In this document: positions 52,550 through 62,528 of the stretch, piece by piece
Numbering within the stretch: the first letter of the stretch is position 1
Layout of the letters: the number at the start of each line of letters is the position of its first letter
From: Cupriavidus pampae
GTDB taxonomy: Bacteria; Pseudomonadota; Gammaproteobacteria; Burkholderiales; Burkholderiaceae
Assembly: GCF_914271485.1 (NCBI RefSeq)
Contig: NZ_CAJZAG010000005.1
Location: 434,001 to 498,000, forward strand
Direction: 5' to 3'
DNA: 64,000 bases
Notes under the pieces: model-generated
The model's input: the letters and a program-made list of their open reading frames with translations, nothing else
What the model was told of the DNA's origin: nothing
The model's database searches: none
Translations under genes and position numbers: made by a program

Positions 52550-55500
52550 GAAAGGGCTCCCTTCTCGAGGGAAGTGTCATCCTTGGGCTTGCTGCGGCCC
52601 TTGAACAGCGACGTCACCGCGACGAAGAACAACGGCACCCAGAAGATCGCGAGCACGGTCGCGGTGATCATGCCGCCGATCACGCCGGTACCGATCGCGT
52701 GCTGGCTACCCGAGCCCGCACCCGTCGACACTGCCAGCGGGAACACGCCCAGCACGAACGCCAGCGACGTCATGATGATCGGCCGCAAACGCATGCGGCA
52801 CGCCTCGATCGCGGACTCGACCAGCCCCTTGCCCTGCTCGTGCAATTCCTTCGCGAATTCCACGATCAGAATCGCGTTCTTCGCGGACAAGCCCACTGTT
52901 GTCAGCAGACCCACCTGGAAGAACACGTCATTGGACAGGCCGCGCAGCAATGTCGCCATCAGTGCGCCAACCACGCCGAGAGGCACCACCAGCATCACCG
53001 AGAACGGAATCGACCAGCTTTCGTACAGCGCCGCCAGACACAGGAACACCACCAGCAGCGACAGGGCATACAGTGCCGGTGCCTGAGCTCCCGACAGACG
53101 CTCTTCGTACGACAGACCGGTCCACGAATAGCCGATACCCGCCGGCATCTGCTTCATGATCTCCGCCACCGCGTTCATCGCCTCACCGGTACTCTTGCCC
53201 GCTGCCGGCTCGCCGAGGATTTCCACCGCCGGCACACCGTTGTAACGCTGCAGCTTCGGCGAACCGTAGCCCCAGTGTCCCGTCGCAAACGCCGAGAACG
53301 GCACCATGTCACCCTGACCATTGCGGATGAACCACTTGGTCAGATCTTCCGGCGACATACGCGAGTTCGGACGGCCCTGCACGTACACACGCTTCACGCG
53401 ACCACGATCGATAAAGTCGTTCACGTAGCTGGAACCCCACGCGATCGACACCGTGCTGTTGATGTCGGCCAGCGAGATACCCAGCGCGCGCGCCTTCTCG
53501 TCGTCGATGTCGAGCAGATACTGCGGCTCGTCATTCAGCCCGTTTGGTCGCACGCGCTGCATCGCCGGATTCTGCGAGGCGAGCTGCAGGAACTTGTTAC
53601 GCGCCTCCATCAGCTTCTCGTGACCGAGACCGGCCTGATCCTGGATGTAGAAGTCGAAGCCGGTGGCGTTACCAAGTTCCTGCACTGCGGGTGGCGCGAA
53701 CGCAAAGGCCAGCGCATCGCGGAACGTGAAGAACTTGGCCTGTGCCCGCTTGGCCAGATCGAACACGCTCGTGGCATCCCCCGTACGCTCCTTGAACGGC
53801 TTGAGCAGAATGAATGCGAGACCCGAACTCTGGCCGCGGCCCGCGAAGTTGAAGCCGTTCACCGTGAACAGCGACTCCACGACCCCGCCTTCGTCCTTCA
53901 GCAGATACTCACGCATCTGGTCAAGCACCTGCTGCGTGCGCTCCGCCGTGGAACCCGGCGGCGTCTGCACCTGCGCGTAGAGCACGCCCTGGTCTTCTTC
54001 CGGCAGGAACGAGGTCGGGATCTTCGTGAACAGGAACGCCATCGCCGCGACGATCGCGATATAGATGATCAGGAACGGCATGCGGCGCCGCAGAATTCCC
54101 TTCACACCGCTCTCGTACCGTTGCGTCGTCTTGATAAAGCCACGGTTGAACCAGCCAAAGAAGCCCTTCTTGTGCTCGCCGTGGTCGCCCTTCTCGATCG
54201 GCTTCAGCATCGTCGCGCACAGCGCCGGCGTCAGAATCAACGCCACCAGCACGGACAGCACCATCGACGCCACGATCGTGATCGAGAACTGCCGGTAGAT
54301 CACGCCGGTCGAGCCGCCGAAGAATGCCATTGGCAGGAACACCGCGGACAGCACGAGCGCAATACCGACCAGCGCCCCCTGGATCTGCCCCATCGATTTT
54401 CGTGCCGCCTCCTTCGGTGGCAGGCCCTCCTCGGCCATCACCCGCTCGACGTTCTCCACCACCACGATCGCATCGTCAACCAGCAGACCGATGGCCAGCA
54501 CCATCCCGAACATCGTCAGCGTATTGATCGAGTAACCGAACGCGGCCAGCACGCCGAACGTGCCCAGCAGCACCACCGGCACCGCGATCGTCGGGATCAG
54601 CGTGGCACGGAAGTTCTGCAGGAACAGGTACATCACCAGGAACACCAGCACGATGGCTTCGAGCAGGGTCTTGATCACCTCGTGAATCGAGTCCGCGATC
54701 ACCGGCGTGGTGTCGTACGGGAACACGATCTTCATGCCCGGCGGCATAAAGCCTTCGAGCTGACCCAGCGTCTGGTGAATCGCCTTGACGGTGTTCAGCG
54801 CGTTGGCGCCGGTGGCCAGACGAATGGCGATACCGGAAGCCGGCGCGCCGTTGTACTGCGCGTTGATCGTGTAGTCCTGACCGCCCAGGCCGATATCGGC
54901 CACGTCACGCAACCGCACCTGCGAACCATCGGTATTGACCTTCAACAGGATGTCGCCAAACTGCTCGGCGGTCTGCAGACGGGTCTTGCCGATGATGGTC
55001 GCGTTGAGCTGCTGGCCACGAATGGCAGGCAGGCCACCCAGCTGGCCCGAAGCCACCTGCACGTTCTGCGCACGCACTGCGTTGCTCACATCGAGCGGCG
55101 TCAGCTGGAAGCTGTTGAGCTTCGTCGGGTCGATCCACACACGCATCGCGTACTGCGAGCCGAACACCTGGAAGTCACCCACACCCGAGGTCCGCGACAG
55201 CGGATCCTGCAGATACGACACGATGTAGTTCGACAGATCCTCACGCGTGGTGCTCTTGTCCGTCGACACCAGACCCACGATCACCAGGAAGTTCCGCACC
55301 GACTTGGTCACGCGGATACCCTGCTGCTGGACCTCCTGCGGCAGCAGCGGCGTGGCGAGCTGCAGCTTGTTCTGCACCTGCACCTGCGCGATATCGGGGT
55401 TGGTCCCCTGCTCGAACGTGACGGTGATGGTCATGCTGCCGTCGGAGTTCGATTCGGAGAAGATGTAACGCAGGCCGTCAAGACCGTTCAACTGCTGCTC

Positions 55501-55695
55501 GATCACCTGCACCACCGTATCCTGCACGGTCTGCGCGGACGCACCCGGGTAGGTCACGGAGATGGCGATCGTTGGCGGCGCGATCGCGGGGTACTGGTTC
55601 ACCGGCAACGCGCGAATCGACAGCACGCCAGCCAGCATGATCACCAGCGCAATCACCCACGCGAAGATCGGCCGCTCGATAAAAAAGTTAGACAT
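52546..55695 (-). CDS. RND multidrug efflux inner-membrane pump (HAE1 type)
   Basis: This 1049-residue protein has all marks of an AcrB/MexB pump. The first helix is [20 protein letters not shown]. The proton-relay Asp pair lies in [18 protein letters not shown], and the Lys lies in [14 protein letters not shown]. The two large periplasmic loops show internal duplication. The substrate range cannot be read from sequence. It is in an operon after its adaptor (27 bp) and overlaps the outer-membrane gene. No tetR-type repressor is adjacent, unusual for such pumps. Confidence 0.95.
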   Translation of the reverse strand: MSNFFIERPIFAWVIALVIMLAGVLSIRALPVNQYPAIAPPTIAISVTYPGASAQTVQDTVVQVIEQQLNGLDGLRYIFSESNSDGSMTITVTFEQGTNPDIAQVQVQNKLQLATPLLPQEVQQQGIRVTKSVRNFLVIVGLVSTDKSTTREDLSNYIVSYLQDPLSRTSGVGDFQVFGSQYAMRVWIDPTKLNSFQLTPLDVSNAVRAQNVQVASGQLGGLPAIRGQQLNATIIGKTRLQTAEQFGDILLKVNTDGSQVRLRDVADIGLGGQDYTINAQYNGAPASGIAIRLATGANALNTVKAIHQTLGQLEGFMPPGMKIVFPYDTTPVIADSIHEVIKTLLEAIVLVFLVMYLFLQNFRATLIPTIAVPVVLLGTFGVLAAFGYSINTLTMFGMVLAIGLLVDDAIVVVENVERVMAEEGLPPKEAARKSMGQIQGALVGIALVLSAVFLPMAFFGGSTGVIYRQFSITIVASMVLSVLVALILTPALCATMLKPIEKGDHGEHKKGFFGWFNRGFIKTTQRYESGVKGILRRRMPFLIIYIAIVAAMAFLFTKIPTSFLPEEDQGVLYAQVQTPPGSTAERTQQVLDQMREYLLKDEGGVVESLFTVNGFNFAGRGQSSGLAFILLKPFKERTGDATSVFDLAKRAQAKFFTFRDALAFAFAPPAVQELGNATGFDFYIQDQAGLGHEKLMEARNKFLQLASQNPAMQRVRPNGLNDEPQYLLDIDDEKARALGISLADINSTVSIAWGSSYVNDFIDRGRVKRVYVQGRPNSRMSPEDLTKWFIRNGQGDMVPFSAFATGHWGYGSPKLQRYNGVPAVEILGEPAAGKSTGEAMNAVAEIMKQMPAGIGYSWTGLSYEERLSGAQAPALYALSLLVVFLCLAALYESWSIPFSVMLVVPLGVVGALMATLLRGLSNDVFFQVGLLTTVGLSAKNAILIVEFAKELHEQGKGLVESAIEACRMRLRPIIMTSLAFVLGVFPLAVSTGAGSGSQHAIGTGVIGGMITATVLAIFWVPLFFVAVTSLFKGRSKPKDDTSLEKGALS

Positions 55696-55722
55696 GGCGA
55701 ATCCTTATGCTAGCGGTCGCGC

Positions 55723-56886
55723 TCACGACTTGGCCGCGGGCGCGGACGCTGCGGCAGGCGCGGATGCACCGCCGGGAGCGGGCGCGGTGGCCGAGGCTTC
55801 GACGGCCTTGACCTTGACGCCCGGACGCACGAACTGCAGGCCTTCGACGATCACGCGATCGCCAGCCTTCAGGCCTTCGGTCACCAGCCAGTTGTCGCCA
55901 ATCGTGCGCGTGGTGGTGAGCTGACGCAGTTCCACCTCCTCTTTGTCATTGACAACGAGCGCGGTCGCCGTGCCCTTGAGGTCGCGCGTCACGCCGCGTT
56001 GTGGCGCGAGAATCGCGTTGGCGCGCACGCCTTCCTGCAGGCGCGCATGCACGAACATGCCCGGCAGCAGGTCATGACGCGGGTTCGGGAACACCGCGCG
56101 CAGCGTCACCGAGCCAGTGCCTTCATCCACCGAGACTTCGGAGAATTCGAGGCGACCCGGTTCCGGATAGGACGTGCCGTCTTCGAAGAACAGCGTGACC
56201 TTGGCGGCGTTCGCACCTGCCGACTCCAGCTGGCCGGCCTGCAGTTCGCGTTTCAGTCGCAGCAGCGACGTCGACGGCTGCGTCACGTCCACATAGATCG
56301 GGTCGAGCTGCTGCACCGTGGCCAGCGCGGTGGTCTGGCCGTTGGTCACGAGCGCGCCCTCGGTCACCAGCGCGCGGCTGATGCGGCCCGTAATCGGTGA
56401 CAGCACCTTCGTATATTTCAAGTCGATCTTGGCGCGATCCACCGCGGCCTGAGCCTGCTCGTAGGAAGCCTGCGCCTCGGCGTATTGTTGCTTGCTGACG
56501 GCTTCGTCGCCGACCAGCCGGCCGTAGCGCTGCGCCAGCAGGCGCGACGATTCAAGCGTCGCGGCGGCATTCTTGTAGGTGGCCTCGTACGTGGACGGAT
56601 CAATCTGGTACAGCTGCTGTCCCGCCTTGACGTCCGTACCCTGCTTGAACATCCGCTTGAGGATGATGCCGTTCACTTGGGGACGCACCTCCGCGATGGC
56701 GTATGGATTGGTCCGGCCGGGCAACTGGGTTTCCAGCGTTACCGACTGCGGCTTGAGCGTCACGACCTGAACCTGCGGGGTCTGGGGTGCAGGAGCTTCG
56801 GCCTTCTTGCCACAAGCGCTGAGCACGGCGATGGCAATGCCCAACATGGCCGGAATCAAAGCACGCCTGGCGCGCATTGGTTGCAT
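55723..56886 (-). CDS. RND efflux periplasmic adaptor (AcrA/MexA type)
   Basis: This 387-residue lipoprotein has lipobox LSAC (Cys about residue 25) and LETQLPGRTNPYAIAEVRPQVNGIIL, then a coiled-coil hairpin (SSRLLAQRYGRL) and the lipoyl-like VLSPITGRISRALVT. The end is an Ala/Pro-rich tail. It bridges pump and channel. The ATG at 56886 with GAGGAAATC upstream is preferred to one 90 bases earlier. An inverted repeat lies 150-200 bp upstream and may be its operator. Confidence 0.93.
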   Translation of the reverse strand: MQPMRARRALIPAMLGIAIAVLSACGKKAEAPAPQTPQVQVVTLKPQSVTLETQLPGRTNPYAIAEVRPQVNGIILKRMFKQGTDVKAGQQLYQIDPSTYEATYKNAAATLESSRLLAQRYGRLVGDEAVSKQQYAEAQASYEQAQAAVDRAKIDLKYTKVLSPITGRISRALVTEGALVTNGQTTALATVQQLDPIYVDVTQPSTSLLRLKRELQAGQLESAGANAAKVTLFFEDGTSYPEPGRLEFSEVSVDEGTGSVTLRAVFPNPRHDLLPGMFVHARLQEGVRANAILAPQRGVTRDLKGTATALVVNDKEEVELRQLTTTRTIGDNWLVTEGLKAGDRVIVEGLQFVRPGVKVKAVEASATAPAPGGASAPAAASAPAAKS

Positions 56887-57035
56887 AGCGATTTCCTCGA
56901 GGATGAAACTGAATCGAATTGGGGAGCCTGGTGCGATACGCCAGGCGGGTGGTCCACGGTGCCGAACCGCATGCACGGGGTTACGCGCAAATACGGTTGG
57001 GGCGGGCAGCGTGGCCCATCGCTTTCAAGTGAGCA

Positions 57036-57086
57036 GCCAGTCATGGGCATGGCTGCCGCACGAAGCAACAGCCATGCCCATGACCG
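57036..57086. promoter_or_regulatory. 19-bp inverted repeat upstream of the efflux operon
   Basis: CCAGTCATGGGCATGGCTG (57036-57054) and CAGCCATGCCCATGACCGG (57068-57086) are inverted copies with one mismatch around a 13-base loop. It is the only clear structure in the 836-bp gap 56887-57722, where I find no supported gene. No T-run follows, so an operator or RNA hairpin is likely. Confidence 0.5.
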
Positions 57087-57722
57087 GTCGATGACGGTCG
57101 GGCTATCAGCGGATCGTGACCATTACCCCTGCTTTCGCCAGTGCCCTGGCCTCGAGTGGTACGCATCGCGGGCACGCATGGTGCGCGCCGAACCGCTCCC
57201 CGTTTTCAGAAAAATTGGCTTCGATCATGGCTTGTGAGTGTTACCGTTCCATGCGCGAGGCTCGTGCACCGTTCTGGTGTGGGCATCGACTCGCAGTTCG
57301 CGCCGGCGCGGCATCATCAGTATCTGACACCGCTACCGTTGCATGCGCCTTCGGCAATGTATGCCACGCAGAACAAGACCTCAATGACTATGTCGTATCG
57401 ACCCTCCCCCTCCGGCGGGCCAATCTGATGGTCACTTGTTCGCGGCGCTGCAGCATTTGAGGCACTTGGACCAAAGATGTTCCACTTGGCCTAAATGTTC
57501 GCAGCACGCCATCCTACCAGCTTGCGGAAAACTTCGGTTATGAGGAATTGGCGTGTAATTCGTTGAAATACGTCGTTGCAGCCGCCGAAATGACCGCATA
57601 TGCATGCTACGCGTCAGCTTGCGGCGCGCAATCATCCATGAGACACCGGATTTTCTGAACAAATCGTTCAAATCTGCTCATCAATAAAGTCCACGTGTGG
57701 CACGCGGCATGCGCTGCGGGCG

Positions 57723-58607
57723 TCACTGACGGCCTTGGTTGCCCTGATCGCCCCGGTCAAGCTCGTCGCGCAGAAAGTCGACGAGCGAGCGCTGGCCCTT
57801 GTTCAGGGCACTATCCCCCGCCAGCAGCGCGAGTTCGGTCGGCGCGAGCTCCGGAAAGCCCTCGCAGACGCGATGGTCGGACAACAGCGCCGTGGTCGGC
57901 AATACGGAAATGCCGAGTCCGGACGACACCGCCGCCTGAATCCCGGTCAGGCTGTGGCTGCCGAACGCCGCGCGCCAGCGTCGTTGTGCCTGGTCGAGAC
58001 AACGGATCGCGCGCTGCCGATAGACGCAGCCCTGAGGGAACAGTGCGAGCGGCACCGGTTGCGCCCCACTCTCATCCCGATCCCAGGTGGTGTTGGCGCC
58101 CGTCGCCCATACCAATGTCTCCGGCCACGCAGCCAGGCTCGGTCCGCTGCCCGGCTCGCGCTTGACCAGTGCAATCTCGATCTCCCCACCCGCGAGTTTC
58201 TGTCGCAGATCGGTACTCATGCCGGCGACGGTTTCCAGTCGGACTTCGGGCCGCGCCGCCACAAAGCCGGACAACATCGCCGACATGCGTCGCGCATCGA
58301 AGTCTTCCGGCACCCCGATTCGCACCGTCGACACTCGCCCATCGCTCGCCATCGCATCCGCGGCCTCCTGCGACAACGCCAGCAGACGCCGTGCGTACTG
58401 GGCCAGCAACTCGCCGTGCCCGGTTGCCGTGACCTGCGTCCCGGAACGATCCCGCACCAATAGCGGCCGCCCCACCACTTCCTCGAGCTTGCGAATCTGC
58501 TGGCTGACCGTCGACTGCGTACGATGCACGCGGTCTCCGGCGCGCGTAAAGCTGCCTTCGTCTACCACCGACACCAGCGTGCGCAACAACACCAGATCGT
58601 CGAACAT
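57723..58607 (-). CDS. LysR-family regulator
   Basis: This 294-residue protein begins MFDDLVLLRTLVSVVDEGSF, with HTH TRAGDRVHRTQSTVSQQIRKLEE, a variant of LysR close to the group that regulates haloacid or amine catabolism. The effector domain includes VRIGVPEDFDARRMSAML. It is divergent from the HAD-hydrolase and aldolase genes, with TTGATAATCAA in the 115-bp region between. It likely controls those genes. Confidence 0.9.
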   Translation of the reverse strand: MFDDLVLLRTLVSVVDEGSFTRAGDRVHRTQSTVSQQIRKLEEVVGRPLLVRDRSGTQVTATGHGELLAQYARRLLALSQEAADAMASDGRVSTVRIGVPEDFDARRMSAMLSGFVAARPEVRLETVAGMSTDLRQKLAGGEIEIALVKREPGSGPSLAAWPETLVWATGANTTWDRDESGAQPVPLALFPQGCVYRQRAIRCLDQAQRRWRAAFGSHSLTGIQAAVSSGLGISVLPTTALLSDHRVCEGFPELAPTELALLAGDSALNKGQRSLVDFLRDELDRGDQGNQGRQ

Positions 58608-58625
58608 GACGCATCCTTCTCTTAT

Positions 58626-58636
58626 TTGATAATCAA
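58626..58636. promoter_or_regulatory. Palindrome TTGATAATCAA at divergent promoter
   Basis: TTGATAATCAA is a perfect palindrome around a central A, 19-29 bp upstream of the LysR start and followed by an AT-rich stretch (58640-58675) typical of a promoter. It is a candidate LysR operator for the gene pair. Confidence 0.4.
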
Positions 58637-58721
58637 CTGATGTCCATATTTTAATTTAATTTTCCAATATAGGCGCCGCCGCTTACGCTTCGAGTCAAAC
58701 GCTGACCCTCGGAGATTCACC

Positions 58722-59441
58722 ATGTCCCTGCCACACACACACCGCCCGTACTGGCTCACCTTCGACTGCTACGGCACGCTGATCCAGTGGGACGAAGGCT
58801 TGCGGAAAGCCGTCGACACGATCCTGCACAGCAAGGGCACATCCGCATCCATCGATACCGAACGCCTGATCGAGGTGTACGACCGGCATGAGCATCGCCT
58901 CGAACAACTGCCACCGCATCGCAATTTCCGTACGGTGGCCGGCGAAGGGTTGCGCCTCGCGCTCGAGGACTTCGACCTCGAACCGGCGCCGGACGATATC
59001 GCGGTGCTGACGCAGAGCATCTCGGCGATGCCGCCGTTTCCCGAAGTCGTGCCCGCGCTGCGCCGTCTCAAGGCGATGGGCTTCCGTACCTGCATCGTTT
59101 CCAACACTGACGACGACATCATCGCGGGTAATGTCGCGCAACTCGCCGACGGCAATGGTCACTACATCGACCGCGTGATCACCGCACAGCAGGCCGGTGC
59201 CTACAAGCCCAATCGCCGCCTGTTCGATTATGCTCACGAGCAACTCGGTGTCTCGAAGGACGACGTCGTGCATATCTGCGCGAGCCCCCACCTCGACCAC
59301 GCGGCGGCGCGCGACATTGGCTTCCGCTGCGTATGGGTCGATCGCGGCACCGGCCGCAAGCTGCTGCCCGACTACACACCGGACGCGATCGTGCGTACGC
59401 TCGACGAGGTCCCCACCCTGTTCAAAACGCTCGACTGGTAA
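58722..59441 (+). CDS. HAD-family hydrolase, haloacid dehalogenase type II-like
   Basis: This 239-residue HAD protein has motif I FDCYGTLIQWD, motif II TCIVSNTDDDI and motif III AGAYKPNRRLF with SPHLDH. It matches the (S)-2-haloacid dehalogenase type II group, although Ser in place of an Asp in the last motif may change activity. It may dephosphorylate instead. It is first in a two-gene operon with the aldolase, under the divergent LysR regulator. Confidence 0.87.
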   Translation: MSLPHTHRPYWLTFDCYGTLIQWDEGLRKAVDTILHSKGTSASIDTERLIEVYDRHEHRLEQLPPHRNFRTVAGEGLRLALEDFDLEPAPDDIAVLTQSISAMPPFPEVVPALRRLKAMGFRTCIVSNTDDDIIAGNVAQLADGNGHYIDRVITAQQAGAYKPNRRLFDYAHEQLGVSKDDVVHICASPHLDHAAARDIGFRCVWVDRGTGRKLLPDYTPDAIVRTLDEVPTLFKTLDW

Positions 59442-59461
59442 TCAAAAAAGGAAAACACATC

Positions 59462-60250
59462 GTGGCCCACACCCTGACCTCCGCCAACCCCTCGCGCATG
59501 CACGCGCGCACGGGCCTCGACGCCGATGCCGTGCAGCAGGCGCGTATCGAACTGGCCGCGTGCTTCCGGCTCGCCGCGCAGCACGGCTTCGAGGAAGGCG
59601 TGTGCAATCATTTCTCGGCGGTGGTGCCGGGCCACGACGATCTGTTCCTGGTGAACCCGTTTGGCTACGCGTTCGACGAGATCACCGCCTCGCACCTGCT
59701 GATCTGCGATTACGACGGCAACGTCATCGCCGGCGAAGGCAAGCCGGAAGCCACCGCGTTCTTTATCCACGCACGGCTGCATCGCGCGCAGCCGCGCGTG
59801 CGCGCGGCATTCCACACGCACATGCCCAATGCCACCGCGCTCGCGCTGCTCGACGGCCCACCGCTTGCATGGGTGGGCCAGACCGCGCTCAAGTTCTACG
59901 GCCGCACCGTTGTCGACGAGCAGTACAACGGCCTCGCGCTCGACGAGACCGAAGGCGATCGCATTGCGGCAGCCATGGGCACCGCCGATGTCGTGTTCCT
60001 GAAGAACCATGGCGTGATGGTGGTCGGCCCGACCATCGCCGAAGCCTGGGACGATCTCTACTACCTGGAGCGCGCGGCCGAGGTACAACTCAAGGCCATG
60101 AGCACGGGCCGCGCACTCAAATCCATCCCGCACGAGATTGCGCAACGCACCTACGAACAGATGCGTATCGGCGACCCCGACAGCGCACGCGCGCACCTCG
60201 ACAGCGGCATGCGCCGGTTGCGCGCGCAGAACATCGCGTTCGATCGCTGA
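59462..60250 (+). CDS. Class II aldolase/adducin-family protein
   Basis: This 263-residue protein has HFSAVVPGHDDLFLVNPFGYAFDEI and the zinc-ligand segment AFHTHMPNATAL, with the later FLKNHGVMVVGPTI, all class II aldolase marks. The start is GTG at 59462 with AAGGAAAA upstream; the frame is open earlier but the extra residues do not fit. Members cleave or epimerise sugar phosphates or related hydroxyacids. Its neighbour is the HAD hydrolase 20 bp upstream, which suggests a sugar acid or phosphonate-like route (inferred). Confidence 0.87.
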   Translation: MAHTLTSANPSRMHARTGLDADAVQQARIELAACFRLAAQHGFEEGVCNHFSAVVPGHDDLFLVNPFGYAFDEITASHLLICDYDGNVIAGEGKPEATAFFIHARLHRAQPRVRAAFHTHMPNATALALLDGPPLAWVGQTALKFYGRTVVDEQYNGLALDETEGDRIAAAMGTADVVFLKNHGVMVVGPTIAEAWDDLYYLERAAEVQLKAMSTGRALKSIPHEIAQRTYEQMRIGDPDSARAHLDSGMRRLRAQNIAFDR

Positions 60251-60467
60251 TCGCAGCCCGTCAGCGAGTTACGGCAATACGACGAAGACCTTGCGCGGCA
60301 GTTTTTACACGTCCGGCGATGCCCATCGAACCGGCGGTAACACCGCGCACTAACATCTGATTTAGGCACGCACACTGGTTAGCCGCGCCGATGGCAAGGA
60401 CATCGGCGGTTTCATGCGCAAGGTGGCATAGCATTGCCCGCTCCATCGCCCGACACATGGAGCACGC

Positions 60468-60989
60468 ATGCCAACTCATGTTGGACATCCAGCAGGCAAC
60501 GCAGCGATCGCACACATCTTCATCGGCCACCGCCGTCAGCTTCTGCACATCGCCACGCGCATTCTCGGCTGCGCGTCGCAAGCGGAAGACGTCGTACACG
60601 ACGCCTACATCAAGCTCTTCTTCCACACTCCCGATGGTCCATGGCTCCATGAAGTGAGCTACGTCTGCCGTGTCGTGCGTAATCTCGCACTCGACGGGTA
60701 TCGGCGGCAGAAATTCGAGCGCCGTTTATTCGCATCAGATTTCGTTGAAGCGGATACCCCGCTCGACACCAACTCGCCGGACCGCATCGCCAGCATGCGC
60801 GAACGCGAGCGTTGTCTGCGCGATGCCATGCGCGCACTGCCACCACGCACGCGCGATGCACTCACGCAGTATTACTTCTACGACCAGTCGCAACGCAACA
60901 TCGCCACGCGGCTCGGCATCTCGCCCGCCATGGTGAGCTGCATCCTGCAGGATGCACGCGAAGCGCTCGGCGCACTCCCGCTTCCGTAA
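60468..60989 (+). CDS. ECF sigma factor, siderophore-associated
   Basis: This 173-residue sigma-70-family protein has region 2 with HRRQLLHIATRILGCASQAEDVVHDAYIKLFF and region 4 with ALPPRTRDALTQYYFYDQSQRNIATRLGISPAMVSCIL. No anti-sigma gene is beside it, so it resembles the PvdS/iron-starvation group that directly turns on siderophore genes. It is the first gene of the siderophore cluster and 90 bp ahead of the monooxygenase. No Fur box could be seen by eye. Confidence 0.9.
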   Translation: MPTHVGHPAGNAAIAHIFIGHRRQLLHIATRILGCASQAEDVVHDAYIKLFFHTPDGPWLHEVSYVCRVVRNLALDGYRRQKFERRLFASDFVEADTPLDTNSPDRIASMRERERCLRDAMRALPPRTRDALTQYYFYDQSQRNIATRLGISPAMVSCILQDAREALGALPLP

Positions 60990-61079
60990 TTCGGATTGGT
61001 GGAACCGATCGCTCGTTCGTCTTGATGAATGTCGGCCGCGACATACGCGGCTCTCATTCTCCTGACCACGCGAGCCATC

Positions 61080-62528
61080 ATGACCACCTCGATCAACGAA
61101 GCGCCTTACGACTTCATCGGCATCGGCCTCGGGCCGTTCAACCTGAGCCTCGCCTGCCTGGCCGATCCGTTGCCGGGCACGCGCAGCCTGTTCCTGGAAA
61201 AGAAGGAAGCCTTCGGCTGGCACACCGGCATGCTCGTCGATGGCACCACACTGCAGAACCCGTTCCTCGCCGATCTGGTGTCGCTGGCCGACCCCACCAG
61301 CCGCTTTAGCTACCTGAACTTCTGCAAGCGGCAAGGACGCCTCTACACGTACTACGTGCGCGAGAACTACTACCTCACGCGCCAGGAGTACGACCGCTAC
61401 TGCAAGTGGGCCGCCGCCCAACTGCGCAACGTGCGGTATCGACGCAATGTGCTTGACATCCACTACGACGCGTCCATCCCCGGCTATGTGGTGACCGGCG
61501 TCGATACGCACAGCGGCACGCCGTTCCGCCATCGCACGCGGCAGCTCGTCATCGGCATCGGCAGCGAGCCGCGCCTGCCCGACTGCTGCGAAGGCCTGCG
61601 CACCGGCTCGCGCGGCCCCGTGCACACCGCCCACTATCTTGCGCATAAATCCTGGCTGCAGCAGCAACGCGTGATCACCATCGTCGGCAGCGGCCAGAGC
61701 GGCGCCGAGGTGTACTACGACCTGCTGCGCGAGTGCGATATCTACGGCTATACGCTCAACTGGGTCACGCGCGCGCCGCGCTTCTTCCAGATGGAGACGG
61801 CCAAGCTCACGCTAGAGTTGTTGCTACCCGCCTATATCGATCATTTCCATGGGCTTGGCGATGCCATGAAGCAGCGCGCCACCGAAGGCCAACGTGCCGT
61901 CTACAGCGGCATTAACAAGACGCTGATCGATCGCATCTACGACCTCCTCGACGAGACGCGTCATCGCCCGGGCCTGCGCACGCAGTTGCTGCCGAATCTG
62001 GGACTGACGTCCTGCGCGGTCGATGATAGTGGCAAGCGGTTTGCGCTCACGTTCCACCATAACGAACTCGGCGAGCGCTATCGCCACCTGACCGATGGGC
62101 TCGTCATGGCCACCGGCTACACGCATCGCATCCCGCCGTTCGTGCGCGGCATTCGCGAACGCATTCGCTGGGACGCACAAGGGCACTACGTGCAGGGCAG
62201 CAACTATGCGGTCGATCTGGCAGGCAGCGAGATCTTCGTGCAGAACGCGGGTTTTCAGGGCGGCATCACCAATCCGGATCTCGGCCTCGCCTGCCATCGC
62301 AATGCACGGCTGCTGCATGCACTGACCGGCGTCGATCACTATCGCGCCGAGGCGCGCACCACGTTCCAGGATTTCGCGCCGCGCACGGACAGCGGCTTCA
62401 CGCGAATGGGCGCTCTAGCCACCGGCATGGAGCCATCGGCAACGCGGCCCGTGACGCCACCCGCCGATGCGCATGGCGCTGGTTTCCATGTCGAACAGGA
62501 CGACCGGCTGGACGCCTCCTCGCGATGA
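61080..62528 (+). CDS. L-lysine/ornithine N-monooxygenase, siderophore biosynthesis
   Basis: This 482-residue flavin enzyme begins PYDFIGIGLGPFNLSLACLA. The NADPH loop is ITIVGSGQSGAEVYYDLLRE, and the late segment MATGYTHRIPP is typical of the lysine/ornithine N-hydroxylase family (IucD, PvdA, AlcA). It makes the N-hydroxy amine used for hydroxamates. The amine may be lysine, ornithine, putrescine or cadaverine. The ATG at 61080 is the fitted start; 61029 adds 17 unlikely residues. Its stop overlaps the transporter ATG (ATGA). Confidence 0.93.
   Translation: MTTSINEAPYDFIGIGLGPFNLSLACLADPLPGTRSLFLEKKEAFGWHTGMLVDGTTLQNPFLADLVSLADPTSRFSYLNFCKRQGRLYTYYVRENYYLTRQEYDRYCKWAAAQLRNVRYRRNVLDIHYDASIPGYVVTGVDTHSGTPFRHRTRQLVIGIGSEPRLPDCCEGLRTGSRGPVHTAHYLAHKSWLQQQRVITIVGSGQSGAEVYYDLLRECDIYGYTLNWVTRAPRFFQMETAKLTLELLLPAYIDHFHGLGDAMKQRATEGQRAVYSGINKTLIDRIYDLLDETRHRPGLRTQLLPNLGLTSCAVDDSGKRFALTFHHNELGERYRHLTDGLVMATGYTHRIPPFVRGIRERIRWDAQGHYVQGSNYAVDLAGSEIFVQNAGFQGGITNPDLGLACHRNARLLHALTGVDHYRAEARTTFQDFAPRTDSGFTRMGALATGMEPSATRPVTPPADAHGAGFHVEQDDRLDASSR

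Noticed and set aside
52699..55713. A 1004-codon open frame on the plus strand
   Set aside because: It is antisense to the RND pump gene, whose motifs are certain. The translation is His/Arg/Gln-rich and has no ribosome site or fold.
60251..60467. Fur box upstream of the sigma factor
   Set aside because: No stretch resembles the 19-bp Fur consensus closely enough to claim it by eye.
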